The translations under genes were made by a program, and so were the position numbers. From Saccharopolyspora erythraea NRRL 2338 (GTDB lineage: Bacteria > Actinomycetota > Actinomycetes > Mycobacteriales > Pseudonocardiaceae): 64,000 nucleotides of DNA. Positions 54,456-62,234 of the stretch are shown here, in pieces. Location of the stretch: the NCBI RefSeq assembly GCF_000062885.1, contig NC_009142.1, forward strand, positions 2,221,584 through 2,285,583. The letters run 5' to 3'. Every line of letters starts with the position of its first letter. The stretch's first letter is position 1. Below the pieces are notes generated by a model. It did not search any database. It saw only the letters and a list, made by a program, of their open reading frames with translations, and was not told the DNA's origin.

Positions 54456-54535
54456 GGTTTTCCCTTTCGCCGGGCCCGGGTGTAGGTGGCGATCTCCCCG
54501 GGTACCTCTGGATCACCACGGCGGAAGGGAAAACC
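54456..54535 (+). promoter_or_regulatory. Inverted repeat sequestering the P450 ribosome-binding site
   Basis: ggttttccctttcgccg (54456-54472) pairs with 54519-54535 over 17 bp with one G-U pair; two more outer pairs are possible. The right arm contains the Shine-Dalgarno GGAAGGG (54523-54529) 8 nt before the ATG. The 46-nt loop includes cccggg-type palindromes. It may also terminate the vdc transcript. Confidence 0.6.
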
Positions 54536-54537
54536 GG

Positions 54538-55884
54538 ATGACTCCGAAGGTTTCCGCGGCGCTCACCACCGGCGTGCGCACGGCTTCGCCCACCGACACC
54601 GCGAGGGTGGCCGCCCAGGTCGTGCTGCCCGCGCTGGCCACCGGCGTGATCTCGCGACGACCGCGGGTGATGGCGCTCGCGGAGCGGCTGCGGGCCGACC
54701 GCAGAGCCGTCGGCCTGCTGCGGGAGCTGCGTTCCCGCTACGGCGCGGGCCCGTTGCGGCTGCGCGTGCCGGGACGGGACGTCGTGCTGGTCCTCTCACC
54801 GGAGCACGTGCGGCGGGTCTTGGTGAGCGACGCGGAGTCGTTCACCCCGGCCAACCGCGAGAAGCAGGCCGCGCTCGGCCACTTCCAGCCCCACGGCGTG
54901 CTCCTCTCGCGCGGGCTCGACCGCGCGCGCAGGCGGCAGTTCCACGAGCACGTGCTCGAAACCCGCGAGCATGCGCACCACCTGGCGCCGCGCTTCATCC
55001 AGGTGGTCCGCGAGGAAGCACGCGTGCTGCTCGACGAGGCGGAGCGGACGGGTTCGCTGGACTGGCAGACCTTCGGCGCCGGCTGGTGGCGCGTCGTCCG
55101 CCGGATCGTGTTGGGCGACCAGGCGCGCGACGACCGCGAGCTGACCGGCGAGCTCGACGCGCTGCGGTCCGACGCCAACTGGGCGTTCCTGAGCCCGAAG
55201 CGCTTGTCCCTGCGCCGCGACCTGCGTGCGCGCCTGCGGGAACACCTGCGGCGGGCGGAGCCCGGCAGCCTCGCAGAGACGGTCGCACGCGCCGAAACCC
55301 CGGTGCAGGCACCGGAAGAGCAGGTGCCGCACTGGCTCTTCGCCTTCGACGCGGCGGGAATGGCCGCGTTCCGCGCGCTCGCGCTGCTCGCCGCGCAGCC
55401 GGAGCAGGCCGCTCGCGCCAGGTCGGAGATCGCCGAGTCCGACCTCGCGACGCCGCAACCGCTGCACCACCTGCGGGCGTGCGTGCTCGACGCGCTCAGG
55501 CTCTGGCCGACCACGCCGATGCTGCTCCGCGACAGCGTCGAGGAAACCGCGTGGGACGGACGTCAGCTCCCCGCGGGCACGGCCTTCCTGGTGTTCGCGC
55601 CGCTGTTCCACCGCGACGAGACGGCGGCGGACTTCGCGCACGCCTTCACTCCCGAGGCCTGGCTCGACGGCCGTGCCGAACACCACTCGGCCCTCGTCCC
55701 CTTCAGCGCGGGACCGGGCCGCTGCCCCGGCGAGAACCTCGTACTGCTGGTGACCAGCACGCTGCTCGCGGTGCTGATGCGCGACGCGGAGTTCGAACCC
55801 GGCGAGGGCCCGGCCCTCGGGCCGCAGGGCCCGCTACCGGCTACCTTCGACAACTTCCACACCACGGTCCGCCTGGCCCGCTGA
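54538..55884 (+). CDS. Atypical cytochrome P450
   Basis: A 448-residue P450. The haem loop is FSAGPGRCPGENL with Cys396 as thiolate ligand. Two near-invariant features are changed. The K-helix ExxR is DALR (Asp318, Arg321). The I-helix motif A/GGx(D/E)T reads AGMAA (273-277), so both the acid and the threonine used for oxygen activation are Ala. The haem loop, length and N-terminal region look intact, so the gene is not decayed. Such changes suggest peroxygenase-like or substrate-assisted chemistry. The substrate is unknown, and no ferredoxin gene is adjacent. Confidence 0.9.
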   Translation: MTPKVSAALTTGVRTASPTDTARVAAQVVLPALATGVISRRPRVMALAERLRADRRAVGLLRELRSRYGAGPLRLRVPGRDVVLVLSPEHVRRVLVSDAESFTPANREKQAALGHFQPHGVLLSRGLDRARRRQFHEHVLETREHAHHLAPRFIQVVREEARVLLDEAERTGSLDWQTFGAGWWRVVRRIVLGDQARDDRELTGELDALRSDANWAFLSPKRLSLRRDLRARLREHLRRAEPGSLAETVARAETPVQAPEEQVPHWLFAFDAAGMAAFRALALLAAQPEQAARARSEIAESDLATPQPLHHLRACVLDALRLWPTTPMLLRDSVEETAWDGRQLPAGTAFLVFAPLFHRDETAADFAHAFTPEAWLDGRAEHHSALVPFSAGPGRCPGENLVLLVTSTLLAVLMRDAEFEPGEGPALGPQGPLPATFDNFHTTVRLAR

Positions 55885-56026
55885 CGAGCTTTCACCACCC
55901 GCGAACTGGAAAAGTTGCTTCCGGCTGCGCCGACGTGTGGTGCGCGAACGTCCGCCTGGCCGCGCTGCCGGTTCCGCCGGGTAGGTCCTCGTTTATGGTC
56001 GTGGTCGGGAACCGTACGGAGGGCCG

Positions 56027-57103
56027 ATGGTGGAAGGCGTGCTCGGCGGGCGCTACCGGTTGGGCGCCTGCCTCGGCGGCGGCGGTATGGCCGACGTCTA
56101 CCGGGCGATGGACACCCGCCTGGAACGGCTGGTCGCGGTGAAGGTCTTCCGGTCGGGCACCGACGAGACCGGCCGCTCGCGGTTCGAGGAGGAGGCGCGT
56201 CTGCTGGCCGGGCTCAGCCATCCCGGCCTGGTGCCCGTCTTCGACTACAGCGCGGGCGGCGACGAGCTCTACCTGGTCATGCAGCTGGTGGAGGGGCAGA
56301 CGCTGGCCGACATCCTGGAGTCGGGGCCGCTGCCGCCCGCGCAGGTCGCCGACCTCGGGCACCGCCTCGCCGACGTGCTCGCGTACGTGCACGCCAACGG
56401 CATCGTGCACCGCGACGTCAAACCGTCGAACGTGCTGGTGGCGCGGGACGGCCGGGTCTACCTCGCCGACTTCGGCATCTCCCGGCTGATCGACGCCGTC
56501 GGCCGCATGACCAGCTCCGGGGCGATCATGGGCACCGCCACCTACATGGCGCCGGAACAGGTGCGCGGCACCGGCGTCGGCCACGCGGTCGACGTCTACG
56601 CGCTCGGCCTGGTCCTCCTGGAATGCGTGACGGGCCGCACCGAATACCCCGGCGCCGGGCCCGAATCCGCACTCGCGCGGCTCACCCGCTCACCCTTCGT
56701 GCCCGACTCGCTGCCGGAACCGCTGCGCGGCATCCTGCGGGCGATGACCGCCACCGCCCCGCACGAACGGCCCTCGGCCGAGCGGTGCGCGGACCTGCTC
56801 AGCGGCGAGGCGACCGACCTGATCCCGGCCGTGCCCGCGGAGACGCCCCGTCCGCCGACCAGGCAGATCGCCGCCGAAGAGCTCGTGCGGGAAGCGGCTC
56901 CCGCTCCGGAGCCGAAGCGGCGCCGGTGGCAGTGGCCGCTCGCCGGTGTCGGCGCGGTGGCCGCCGTGGTCGCGCTGCTGCTGTTCCTCCAGCCGCCACC
57001 GGAGCCGGCGCCCGGACCGACGCTGCCGCCGGCCTCCGGACCGCCCGGGGTCGCGCGCCTGCCGGAAGACCTCGCCAACCTCGAAAGCCTGGTGCGGCAA
57101 TGA
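56027..57103 (+). CDS. Transmembrane Ser/Thr protein kinase
   Basis: A 358-residue PknB-type kinase. Gly-rich loop LGGGGMADVYRA, ATP Lys39 in VAVKVF, catalytic HRDVKPSN (His128, Asp130), DFGISRLID and APEQVRG are intact. A proline-rich juxtamembrane linker leads to one membrane helix (WPLAGVGAVAAVVALLLFL, about 303-322) and an outside stub of about 35 Pro-rich residues with no PASTA domain. It overlaps the next lipoprotein gene by 4 nt. Confidence 0.93.
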   Translation: MVEGVLGGRYRLGACLGGGGMADVYRAMDTRLERLVAVKVFRSGTDETGRSRFEEEARLLAGLSHPGLVPVFDYSAGGDELYLVMQLVEGQTLADILESGPLPPAQVADLGHRLADVLAYVHANGIVHRDVKPSNVLVARDGRVYLADFGISRLIDAVGRMTSSGAIMGTATYMAPEQVRGTGVGHAVDVYALGLVLLECVTGRTEYPGAGPESALARLTRSPFVPDSLPEPLRGILRAMTATAPHERPSAERCADLLSGEATDLIPAVPAETPRPPTRQIAAEELVREAAPAPEPKRRRWQWPLAGVGAVAAVVALLLFLQPPPEPAPGPTLPPASGPPGVARLPEDLANLESLVRQ

Positions 57104-57582
57104 ATCGCCTCCTGCTCCCGATCGTCGCGCCTGTTGTCGCGCTGCTCGCGGCCTGCGGGAGCGAGCCGAAACCGGTGGTGGACCCGCAGGTGCGCCAGCA
57201 GCTGATCGCCGGGGTGGAAGCGGTGAAGGCCGCGGCCACGCGGCACGACCGCCCCGCCGCCGAAGCCGCCCTCGCCGACCTCACCCGCAGCATCGCCGCC
57301 GCGCAGGCCCAGGGCCGGATGGACCCGGCGAACGCGGGGACCGTCCTCGAGGCGGCGGACCGGGTCGCCGATGACGTGCGCACCATGGACCTGCCTGCCC
57401 CGCCGCCTCCCGTCACGGTGACGGTTCCCACGCCCGCGCCGCAGGAGAACATGGACGAGGAGCAGCAGGAACAAGAGGAGGACAAGCACAAGGAACTGCA
57501 GGACTGGCGGGAAGAGCTGCAGAAGCGCATCGAGGAGCAGCGCAAGCAGCGCCTGGAGGAGCGCGAGAAAGCCGGCCAGTGA
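57100..57582 (+). CDS. Lipoprotein with a charged coiled-coil tail, coupled to the kinase
   Basis: A 160-residue lipoprotein. Signal MNRLLLPIVAPVVALLAAC ends in lipobox LAAC. A helical domain (VRQQLIAGVEAVKAAATRHDRPAAEAALADLTRSIAAAQAQG) is followed by a Pro/Val linker and a Glu/Gln/Lys-rich segment (from MDEEQQEQEEDKHKE on) that should form a coiled coil. ATG 57100 overlaps the kinase stop, so both are made together. It may be an extracytoplasmic partner of the kinase (inference). Confidence 0.8.
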   Translation: MNRLLLPIVAPVVALLAACGSEPKPVVDPQVRQQLIAGVEAVKAAATRHDRPAAEAALADLTRSIAAAQAQGRMDPANAGTVLEAADRVADDVRTMDLPAPPPPVTVTVPTPAPQENMDEEQQEQEEDKHKELQDWREELQKRIEEQRKQRLEEREKAGQ

Positions 57583-57741
57583 AACCGTCGGTTTTCGCAG
57601 TAGCGCGTGACCGCGGGGAGTTGCGCCGAGGGCGCGCCGCCAGCGAGGTCGCAGCCCCGCGGATTCCGTTCTGAGCCCGCGAAGCTCCACGGCGTGACCA
57701 GCTGATGCGTTGCGCAGAAGCCGAGTAGCGCCGCCGCCCGT

Positions 57742-58701
57742 CTACCTGTCTCCCAGCCAGGCGTCGATCTCGGCGAAGAACTTCTCCCGCGCGGGCGGTC
57801 CCGACAACGCCAGGTCGTGCAGCCCGTCCTGGATCGCCACCGTCGTGACGTCCGGTCCGATCTTCGGCGCCCACCGCGCGATCTGCTCCACGTCCAGCAC
57901 CGTGTCGGCGGTCATCGCCGCGGGCTCCCACTGCTTGCGGTGCAGCAGGCTGCGCACCGAGTGCAGCACGAGCACGGGCGCGCTCACCGACAGCCCGCGC
58001 TGAACCTGGGCGTGGCCGCGGCGCACCGCGCTGATCCACGCCGAACGGATCGGGAAGGCCTCGACCGGCTTCCAGTCCAGGCGGTACTCCCACTCCCCGT
58101 GATGTTCCCGGAGCAGGCAGTGGGCGTAGGTGGGTGCCACCCCGCGCCGCACCACTGACTTCGGCAGGAAGTGCCGCAGCACGTGGTTCACGGCGGTCGT
58201 GACGGTGCGGTGGAACCACGACTCCGACAGGTCCAGCCACGGGCTGTTGAGTACCAGCGCATCGATCGCGCCCGGCCTTGCATCGGCCCACAACGCGGTG
58301 ATCAGGCCGCCGGTGGAGTGGCCGAGCACCACCAGGCGCCGGTGTCCGGCCTCCCGGATGACCTCGGCGGCGGCGTCGAGCTCCTCGAAGTGCTCTGACA
58401 GGTCGGTGACGTAGTTCGGCAGCATCCCCGGTCGCATGGACCGCCCGTAACCGCGCAGATCCAGCGCGTAGAAGTCGTACCCGCGCTCGACGAAGTGCGT
58501 GGCCACGTGGTCTTGAAAGAAGTAGTCGCAGAACCCGTGCACGTACAGCACGGCGCCCCGCTCGGCGGCCTCGGTATCTCGTTCGGTCGGCTCCGCCGCC
58601 CGGTGCACCAACGTCGCGACGGCCTCACCGCCACCACGCACCGGAAACGCAAGTGTCCTGGACCGATACGGCTCACCGAGGATGTCTGCTTCCACGCGCA
58701 T
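57742..58701 (-). CDS. Alpha/beta hydrolase (serine aminopeptidase S33-like)
   Basis: A 319-residue alpha/beta hydrolase. The nucleophile elbow is LGHSTGGLIT, the oxyanion region VLYVHGFCDYFFQDH, and the catalytic His is in IQDGLHDLALSG near the end. This pattern resembles monoacylglycerol-lipase/lysophospholipase-like proteins. The substrate is unknown. ATG 58701 is taken as the conserved start. It converges with the kinase-lipoprotein pair. Confidence 0.85.
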   Translation of the reverse strand: MRVEADILGEPYRSRTLAFPVRGGGEAVATLVHRAAEPTERDTEAAERGAVLYVHGFCDYFFQDHVATHFVERGYDFYALDLRGYGRSMRPGMLPNYVTDLSEHFEELDAAAEVIREAGHRRLVVLGHSTGGLITALWADARPGAIDALVLNSPWLDLSESWFHRTVTTAVNHVLRHFLPKSVVRRGVAPTYAHCLLREHHGEWEYRLDWKPVEAFPIRSAWISAVRRGHAQVQRGLSVSAPVLVLHSVRSLLHRKQWEPAAMTADTVLDVEQIARWAPKIGPDVTTVAIQDGLHDLALSGPPAREKFFAEIDAWLGDR

Positions 58702-59038
58702 AGTTTGAGTGGTGAGCCCGCCGCGCGCGACAGTCGGGCACCAAGCTGCCCGCGACACCCGGAATTCCGGCGGTGGCTGCTTCGTCCTCCCCGCCGCCGA
58801 GTGGGCGACTTCCCTGCCCGCCGTTCGCTCCGCCGCGTCACCGCGCGGCTGCCGTACCTGCCGGAACGCCCCTTACGCACACTTGACACCCACTGGGTGG
58901 AAACCACCCGGATGTCGTATTGGCTTCCTTTTCCAAACCCATGCCTGGACGTCACCGTCTTGCGCTAACGTTTCCGTGCTGGCAAGTGATCAGCTGCCGT
59001 GCTCGAGCCGGCGGCAAGGATGACGAGGGGAGTTTTCC
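58702..59038. other. Divergent intergenic region
   Basis: A 337-bp region between the hydrolase and the ESX-like set with no gene. A gggtggaaaccaccc dyad lies near 58895-58909, just after a TTGACA box, and may mark a promoter. GAGGGGAG precedes the next start. Confidence 0.4.
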
Positions 59039-59539
59039 GTGGCCGGTGACGAGGGAGGCAACCAGATCCCGTTGGACGCCTACGACCAGCGGGAATTGGA
59101 CCGCGCGCAGGCGATGGGCGTGCTGCCGATGGCAGCCCCCGTCGCGATGGCGCAGAGCGCCGTGACCATGGCGCGTGCGGCCAGCAAGGCCGACGCGGCC
59201 CAGAAGATCGCCGCGGGCGCGACCATGCGCGTCGAGCCCGACCAGGTGGACAAGCTGGCCCAGTTCTTCGAGGACGAGGCCGAGAAGATGACGGAGCGCG
59301 AGGGTGACCTCAACCGCCTCTCGATGATCAAGCCCCCGGGCAAGGATCCCGTCAGCACGCGTGCGGTCGCCGAGTACGAGAAGGTCGGCGCGGGTGACGA
59401 CAGCGCGTATCTCGACAACTATCAGAAGCTCGCCAAGGTGTTCCGCGAGACGGCGGCTAATCTTCGGGCGAGCGCGCAGCAGACGCGGCTCGACGACCAG
59501 AACGCTGAGGACAGCTTCCGAGGAGGTATTCGTGCGTAA
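59039..59539 (+). CDS. PE-like / WXG100-superfamily helical protein
   Basis: A 166-residue helical protein. After an Ala-rich N-terminus, about 60-160 form two helices around a turn (VEPDQVDKLAQFFEDEAEKMTERE, PPGKDPVSTRA, SAYLDNYQKLAKVFRETAANLRASAQQTR). This resembles PE-type partners of actinobacterial type VII secretion. The classical YxxxD export motif is not clear. GTG 59039 follows GAGGGGAG. It overlaps the DUF3558 gene by 8 nt and lies in the same run as the PPE-like and EspG genes. Confidence 0.7.
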   Translation: MAGDEGGNQIPLDAYDQRELDRAQAMGVLPMAAPVAMAQSAVTMARAASKADAAQKIAAGATMRVEPDQVDKLAQFFEDEAEKMTEREGDLNRLSMIKPPGKDPVSTRAVAEYEKVGAGDDSAYLDNYQKLAKVFRETAANLRASAQQTRLDDQNAEDSFRGGIRA

Positions 59540-60080
59540 AGGGCTCGCTGCTGGTGCGGTCCTGGTCAGCCTGGTGCTGGCAGGTTGCGGAGGTGGGGGT
59601 GCTGAAACACCACCCGGAGACGGTGGTGCCACTTCCGCGCAGCCGCCGAGCGAGACGAAGTCGACGCGCACTGCTCCTCAGAAGTCGGTTTCCGTGGCGG
59701 ACCGCTGCTCCGTCGTGAGCGCGGACCAGGCGCGAGCCATCGGTGCGGACCAGGCACCGGAGGAGCGTGAGTCCACCGGTTTCCTGGGGTGTGACTACCA
59801 GCTCGGCAAGACGGCCGAGGGATGGCTGGTCTTCGTCAGTGCTACTGACAAGGAGACGATGCAGGACTTCGCCGAAGGTGCGTCGGACGGCGTGCCGACC
59901 AACGTCGGTGGTTACCCGGCGACGCAGGTCGGAGACGAGCGGCGTTGCCTGCTGTCGGTAGATGTTTCCGACAAGGGATCTCTGTACATCAACACGGTGG
60001 TCTCGGAGGCTCCCGTCGAGCCCTGTGGGCTGTCGAAGCAGTTCGCCGATGCGGCGTTGAAGAACCTGCCCAATGCTTGA
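59532..60080 (+). CDS. DUF3558-type lipoprotein
   Basis: A 182-residue lipoprotein. Signal VRKGLAAGAVLVSLVLAGC ends in lipobox LAGC and is followed by a Gly/Thr-rich linker. The domain has the DUF3558 layout: DRCSVVSADQARAIGAD, then a paired Cys in GFLGCDYQ, RRCLLSVDV and VEPCGLSKQFADAALKNLP. These lipoproteins occur widely beside ESX accessory genes in Pseudonocardiales. GTG 59532 follows GGAGG. Confidence 0.82.
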   Translation: MRKGLAAGAVLVSLVLAGCGGGGAETPPGDGGATSAQPPSETKSTRTAPQKSVSVADRCSVVSADQARAIGADQAPEERESTGFLGCDYQLGKTAEGWLVFVSATDKETMQDFAEGASDGVPTNVGGYPATQVGDERRCLLSVDVSDKGSLYINTVVSEAPVEPCGLSKQFADAALKNLPNA

Positions 60081-60092
60081 GGGGGTTGAGGA

Positions 60093-61322
60093 ATGGGAGA
60101 GACCAGGCAGTTAGAGCCCTCGGACTTCGAGGGCTCCTCGCTGGAGCAGATGCGTGGCTGGGTCGAGGGTGGAGCCGGTGCTGACCCTCTCTACGACCAG
60201 AAGTCCGCGTGGGAGGGCGAGCAGAAGTACTTGACCGACCTCGCGGAGCGGGTGAACACCAAGCTCGGCGAAGCCGGCGTGGTGATGCAGTCCAAGTCCG
60301 GTGAGGCGATGCAGGGCGCGGTCGCGCCGGTCGTGCTCTGGACCGAGGTGACTGCGGAGAACGCCCGAGCCCAGGCCCAGCTCATGAGCGAGCAGGGAGA
60401 TGCCTTCAAGAAGGTCCAGTCGTCGATCCCGGCTTCGAGCGAGGAGCAGTCGGTCCCGGACGACACCTGGATCGAAGAGGGCTGGGACAGCATGTGGAAC
60501 GGCCAGACCGATGCTGAGGCGGCCAAGGCGCACAACGAGAAGCTCCGCCAGGAGGCCGTGACGGCCTTCAACAACTACGACAGCGCCTCGCAGAGCACTG
60601 TCGGTGCCAGCGCCGTGTTCACCCCGCCGCCGCCCGGTGGCATGGAGACCACGGTGTCCGGTGGCCAGCACACCGGTGTCGGCGGCATGACGCCCGCGCC
60701 GGGTGGCGGCACCGGTGGTGCAGTGCCCGCCGGTTCGGGCAGCGCGGGCTACAGCGGTGGCGGTGCCGGCGGCTTCGGTTCAGGTGGTTCCGGCTCTGGC
60801 GGTTCCGGTGGTGGCTACACGCCGCCGTCGACCACGACGCCGAACTGGGACGGCAGCACGCGCGGTCCTGGTGACGGCCCCTTGCGTCCCGGCCCCCAGG
60901 GTCCGAGCCCGTACGGCCCCAACACCGGGATCATCCCTCCGGGCGGCGGCCAGGGCCCGAACCAGGGTGGCGGTACCGGTCGCGGCGGTTCCGGCGGAGG
61001 CCGGGGTCCCGGCGTCGGTGCCGGTGGTCGTTCCGGCGGCGGTGTCGGCGCCGGTTCCGGGCGCGGTGCGCTCGGACCGGGCGGGCAGTCCGGTGTCGGA
61101 GCCGGCGGTCGTGCGGGCGCGGGCGTTCCGGGCGCCGGTGGCGCGGGCGGCCGCGGTGGCGCTGGTGCCATGGGCGGCGCGGGAGCGCGCGGTCGCGGCC
61201 AGGAGGGCGAGGAGGACCTCGAGCACGAGACCCCCGACTACCTCAAGGGCGACCACGGCTTCTTCGACGACGAGCTGCCGAAGGTGGCCCCTCCGGTCTT
61301 CGGTGACTGGAACCAGAAGTAG
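60093..61322 (+). CDS. PPE-like protein with glycine-rich tail
   Basis: A 409-residue protein. The first about 180 residues are helical (QMRGWVEGGAGADPLYDQKSAWEGEQKYLTDLAERVNTKL … VVLWTEVTAENARAQAQLMSEQGDAFKKVQSS), with the layout of PPE/EspB-type substrates. About 185-370 is a Gly/Pro/Ser low-complexity region with GGSGSGGSGGG and GAGGRG-type repeats. The last 35 residues are conserved-looking and acidic (HETPDYLKGDHGFFDDELPKVAPPVFGDW). It probably pairs with the PE-like protein and is bound by the EspG encoded next. Confidence 0.78.
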   Translation: MGETRQLEPSDFEGSSLEQMRGWVEGGAGADPLYDQKSAWEGEQKYLTDLAERVNTKLGEAGVVMQSKSGEAMQGAVAPVVLWTEVTAENARAQAQLMSEQGDAFKKVQSSIPASSEEQSVPDDTWIEEGWDSMWNGQTDAEAAKAHNEKLRQEAVTAFNNYDSASQSTVGASAVFTPPPPGGMETTVSGGQHTGVGGMTPAPGGGTGGAVPAGSGSAGYSGGGAGGFGSGGSGSGGSGGGYTPPSTTTPNWDGSTRGPGDGPLRPGPQGPSPYGPNTGIIPPGGGQGPNQGGGTGRGGSGGGRGPGVGAGGRSGGGVGAGSGRGALGPGGQSGVGAGGRAGAGVPGAGGAGGRGGAGAMGGAGARGRGQEGEEDLEHETPDYLKGDHGFFDDELPKVAPPVFGDWNQK

Positions 61323-61341
61323 GCCCTAACAGAACAGGAAC

Positions 61342-61375
61342 CGCGGGCGGCACCAGGCAACGGGTGCCGCCCGCG
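61342..61375 (+). terminator. Hairpin between the PPE-like and EspG genes
   Basis: A perfect 13-bp stem (cgcgggcggcacc at 61342-61354 with 61363-61375) and 8-nt loop, ending just before the espG Shine-Dalgarno (61383-61388). It would attenuate rather than abolish espG expression. Confidence 0.65.
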
Positions 61376-61393
61376 CAAGGCTGGGGAGCAGTC

Positions 61394-62173
61394 GTGAAGA
61401 TCGAGTTGTCGAAGCAGGCGTTCTACGAGGCGTGGAAGCACTTCAAGCTCGGCACCAAGCCGATCGTGCTGAACGTGCTCTCGGAAGGCGTCCTGCAGTC
61501 CGAGCGCCGCGCGGCCGAGCAGCGCGCCTGGGACGAGCTTCGCCGTATCGGTTTCGGTGACCGGGACCGCGAAGACGACATCTACGGCCTGTTTCTGCCC
61601 TTGCACCGCTACGAGCGGGCGTTCGACGTGACCTTCCGCCGGCTCGTCGACGGTGAGCAGCGCAAGCTGAGCGGCATGGTCGCCAACGTCCGCGCCAACG
61701 CGACGCTGGCCGTGCAGACCGAGGACAGCGTGCAGTTGCAGGCCCTGCCCGCCGACTCGATGGTGCGGGCGTTGCTCAGCGTCCTGCCCGACCTCAAGGC
61801 AGGGGCGGGGCGTGCGGTGTCGCTGCGCAGCGCGCAGCTCGAGAAGGCCGCGAAGGAGGCGGGCAAGTCCGACCTGGCGATGGCCGAGGGCCTGGCCCGC
61901 AACGGCGTCCGCCGCGACGACGCCCGCGCCCTCATCGACATGGCCGGCGGCATGCGCACGTCCTTCGCGCAGTTCGGCGCCGCCGTCATGGACGGCCACG
62001 GCAAGCGGGCCCGGGGCGCGGTCGTCACGAACTGCTTCGCCAACGCCAAGGGCTGGTACTTCATGGAGGAGAGCCGGCGCAGCGGCGAACCGTGGACGAC
62101 GATCGCCCCGATCGACAAGGCCAAGCTCGCCCCGCGCATCCAGGACCTGCTGAAGACCATCCCGCGCGACTGA
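61394..62173 (+). CDS. EspG-family ESX secretion chaperone
   Basis: A 259-residue EspG-like protein. KIELSKQAFYEAWKHFKLGTKPIVLNVLSEG, FDVTFRRLVDGEQRKLSGMVANVRANATLAVQTEDSVQLQALPADSMVRALLSVLPDLKAG and the C-terminal GKRARGAVVTNCFANAKGWYFMEES give the EspG alpha/beta fold. EspG binds PPE tips in the cytosol and hands PE/PPE pairs to the ESX ATPase. GTG 61394 follows GGGGAG by 5 nt. No EccA-E genes are present. Confidence 0.88.
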   Translation: MKIELSKQAFYEAWKHFKLGTKPIVLNVLSEGVLQSERRAAEQRAWDELRRIGFGDRDREDDIYGLFLPLHRYERAFDVTFRRLVDGEQRKLSGMVANVRANATLAVQTEDSVQLQALPADSMVRALLSVLPDLKAGAGRAVSLRSAQLEKAAKEAGKSDLAMAEGLARNGVRRDDARALIDMAGGMRTSFAQFGAAVMDGHGKRARGAVVTNCFANAKGWYFMEESRRSGEPWTTIAPIDKAKLAPRIQDLLKTIPRD

Positions 62174-62193
62174 GCGGACGCACGATCGACGCC

Positions 62194-62234
62194 CACCGGG
62201 CGGCTGACGGGAACAACTCGTCGGCCGCCCGGTG
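62194..62234 (+). terminator. Terminator after espG
   Basis: A perfect 11-bp stem (caccgggcggc at 62194-62204 with 62224-62234) and 19-nt loop, 20 nt behind the stop. Confidence 0.7.
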
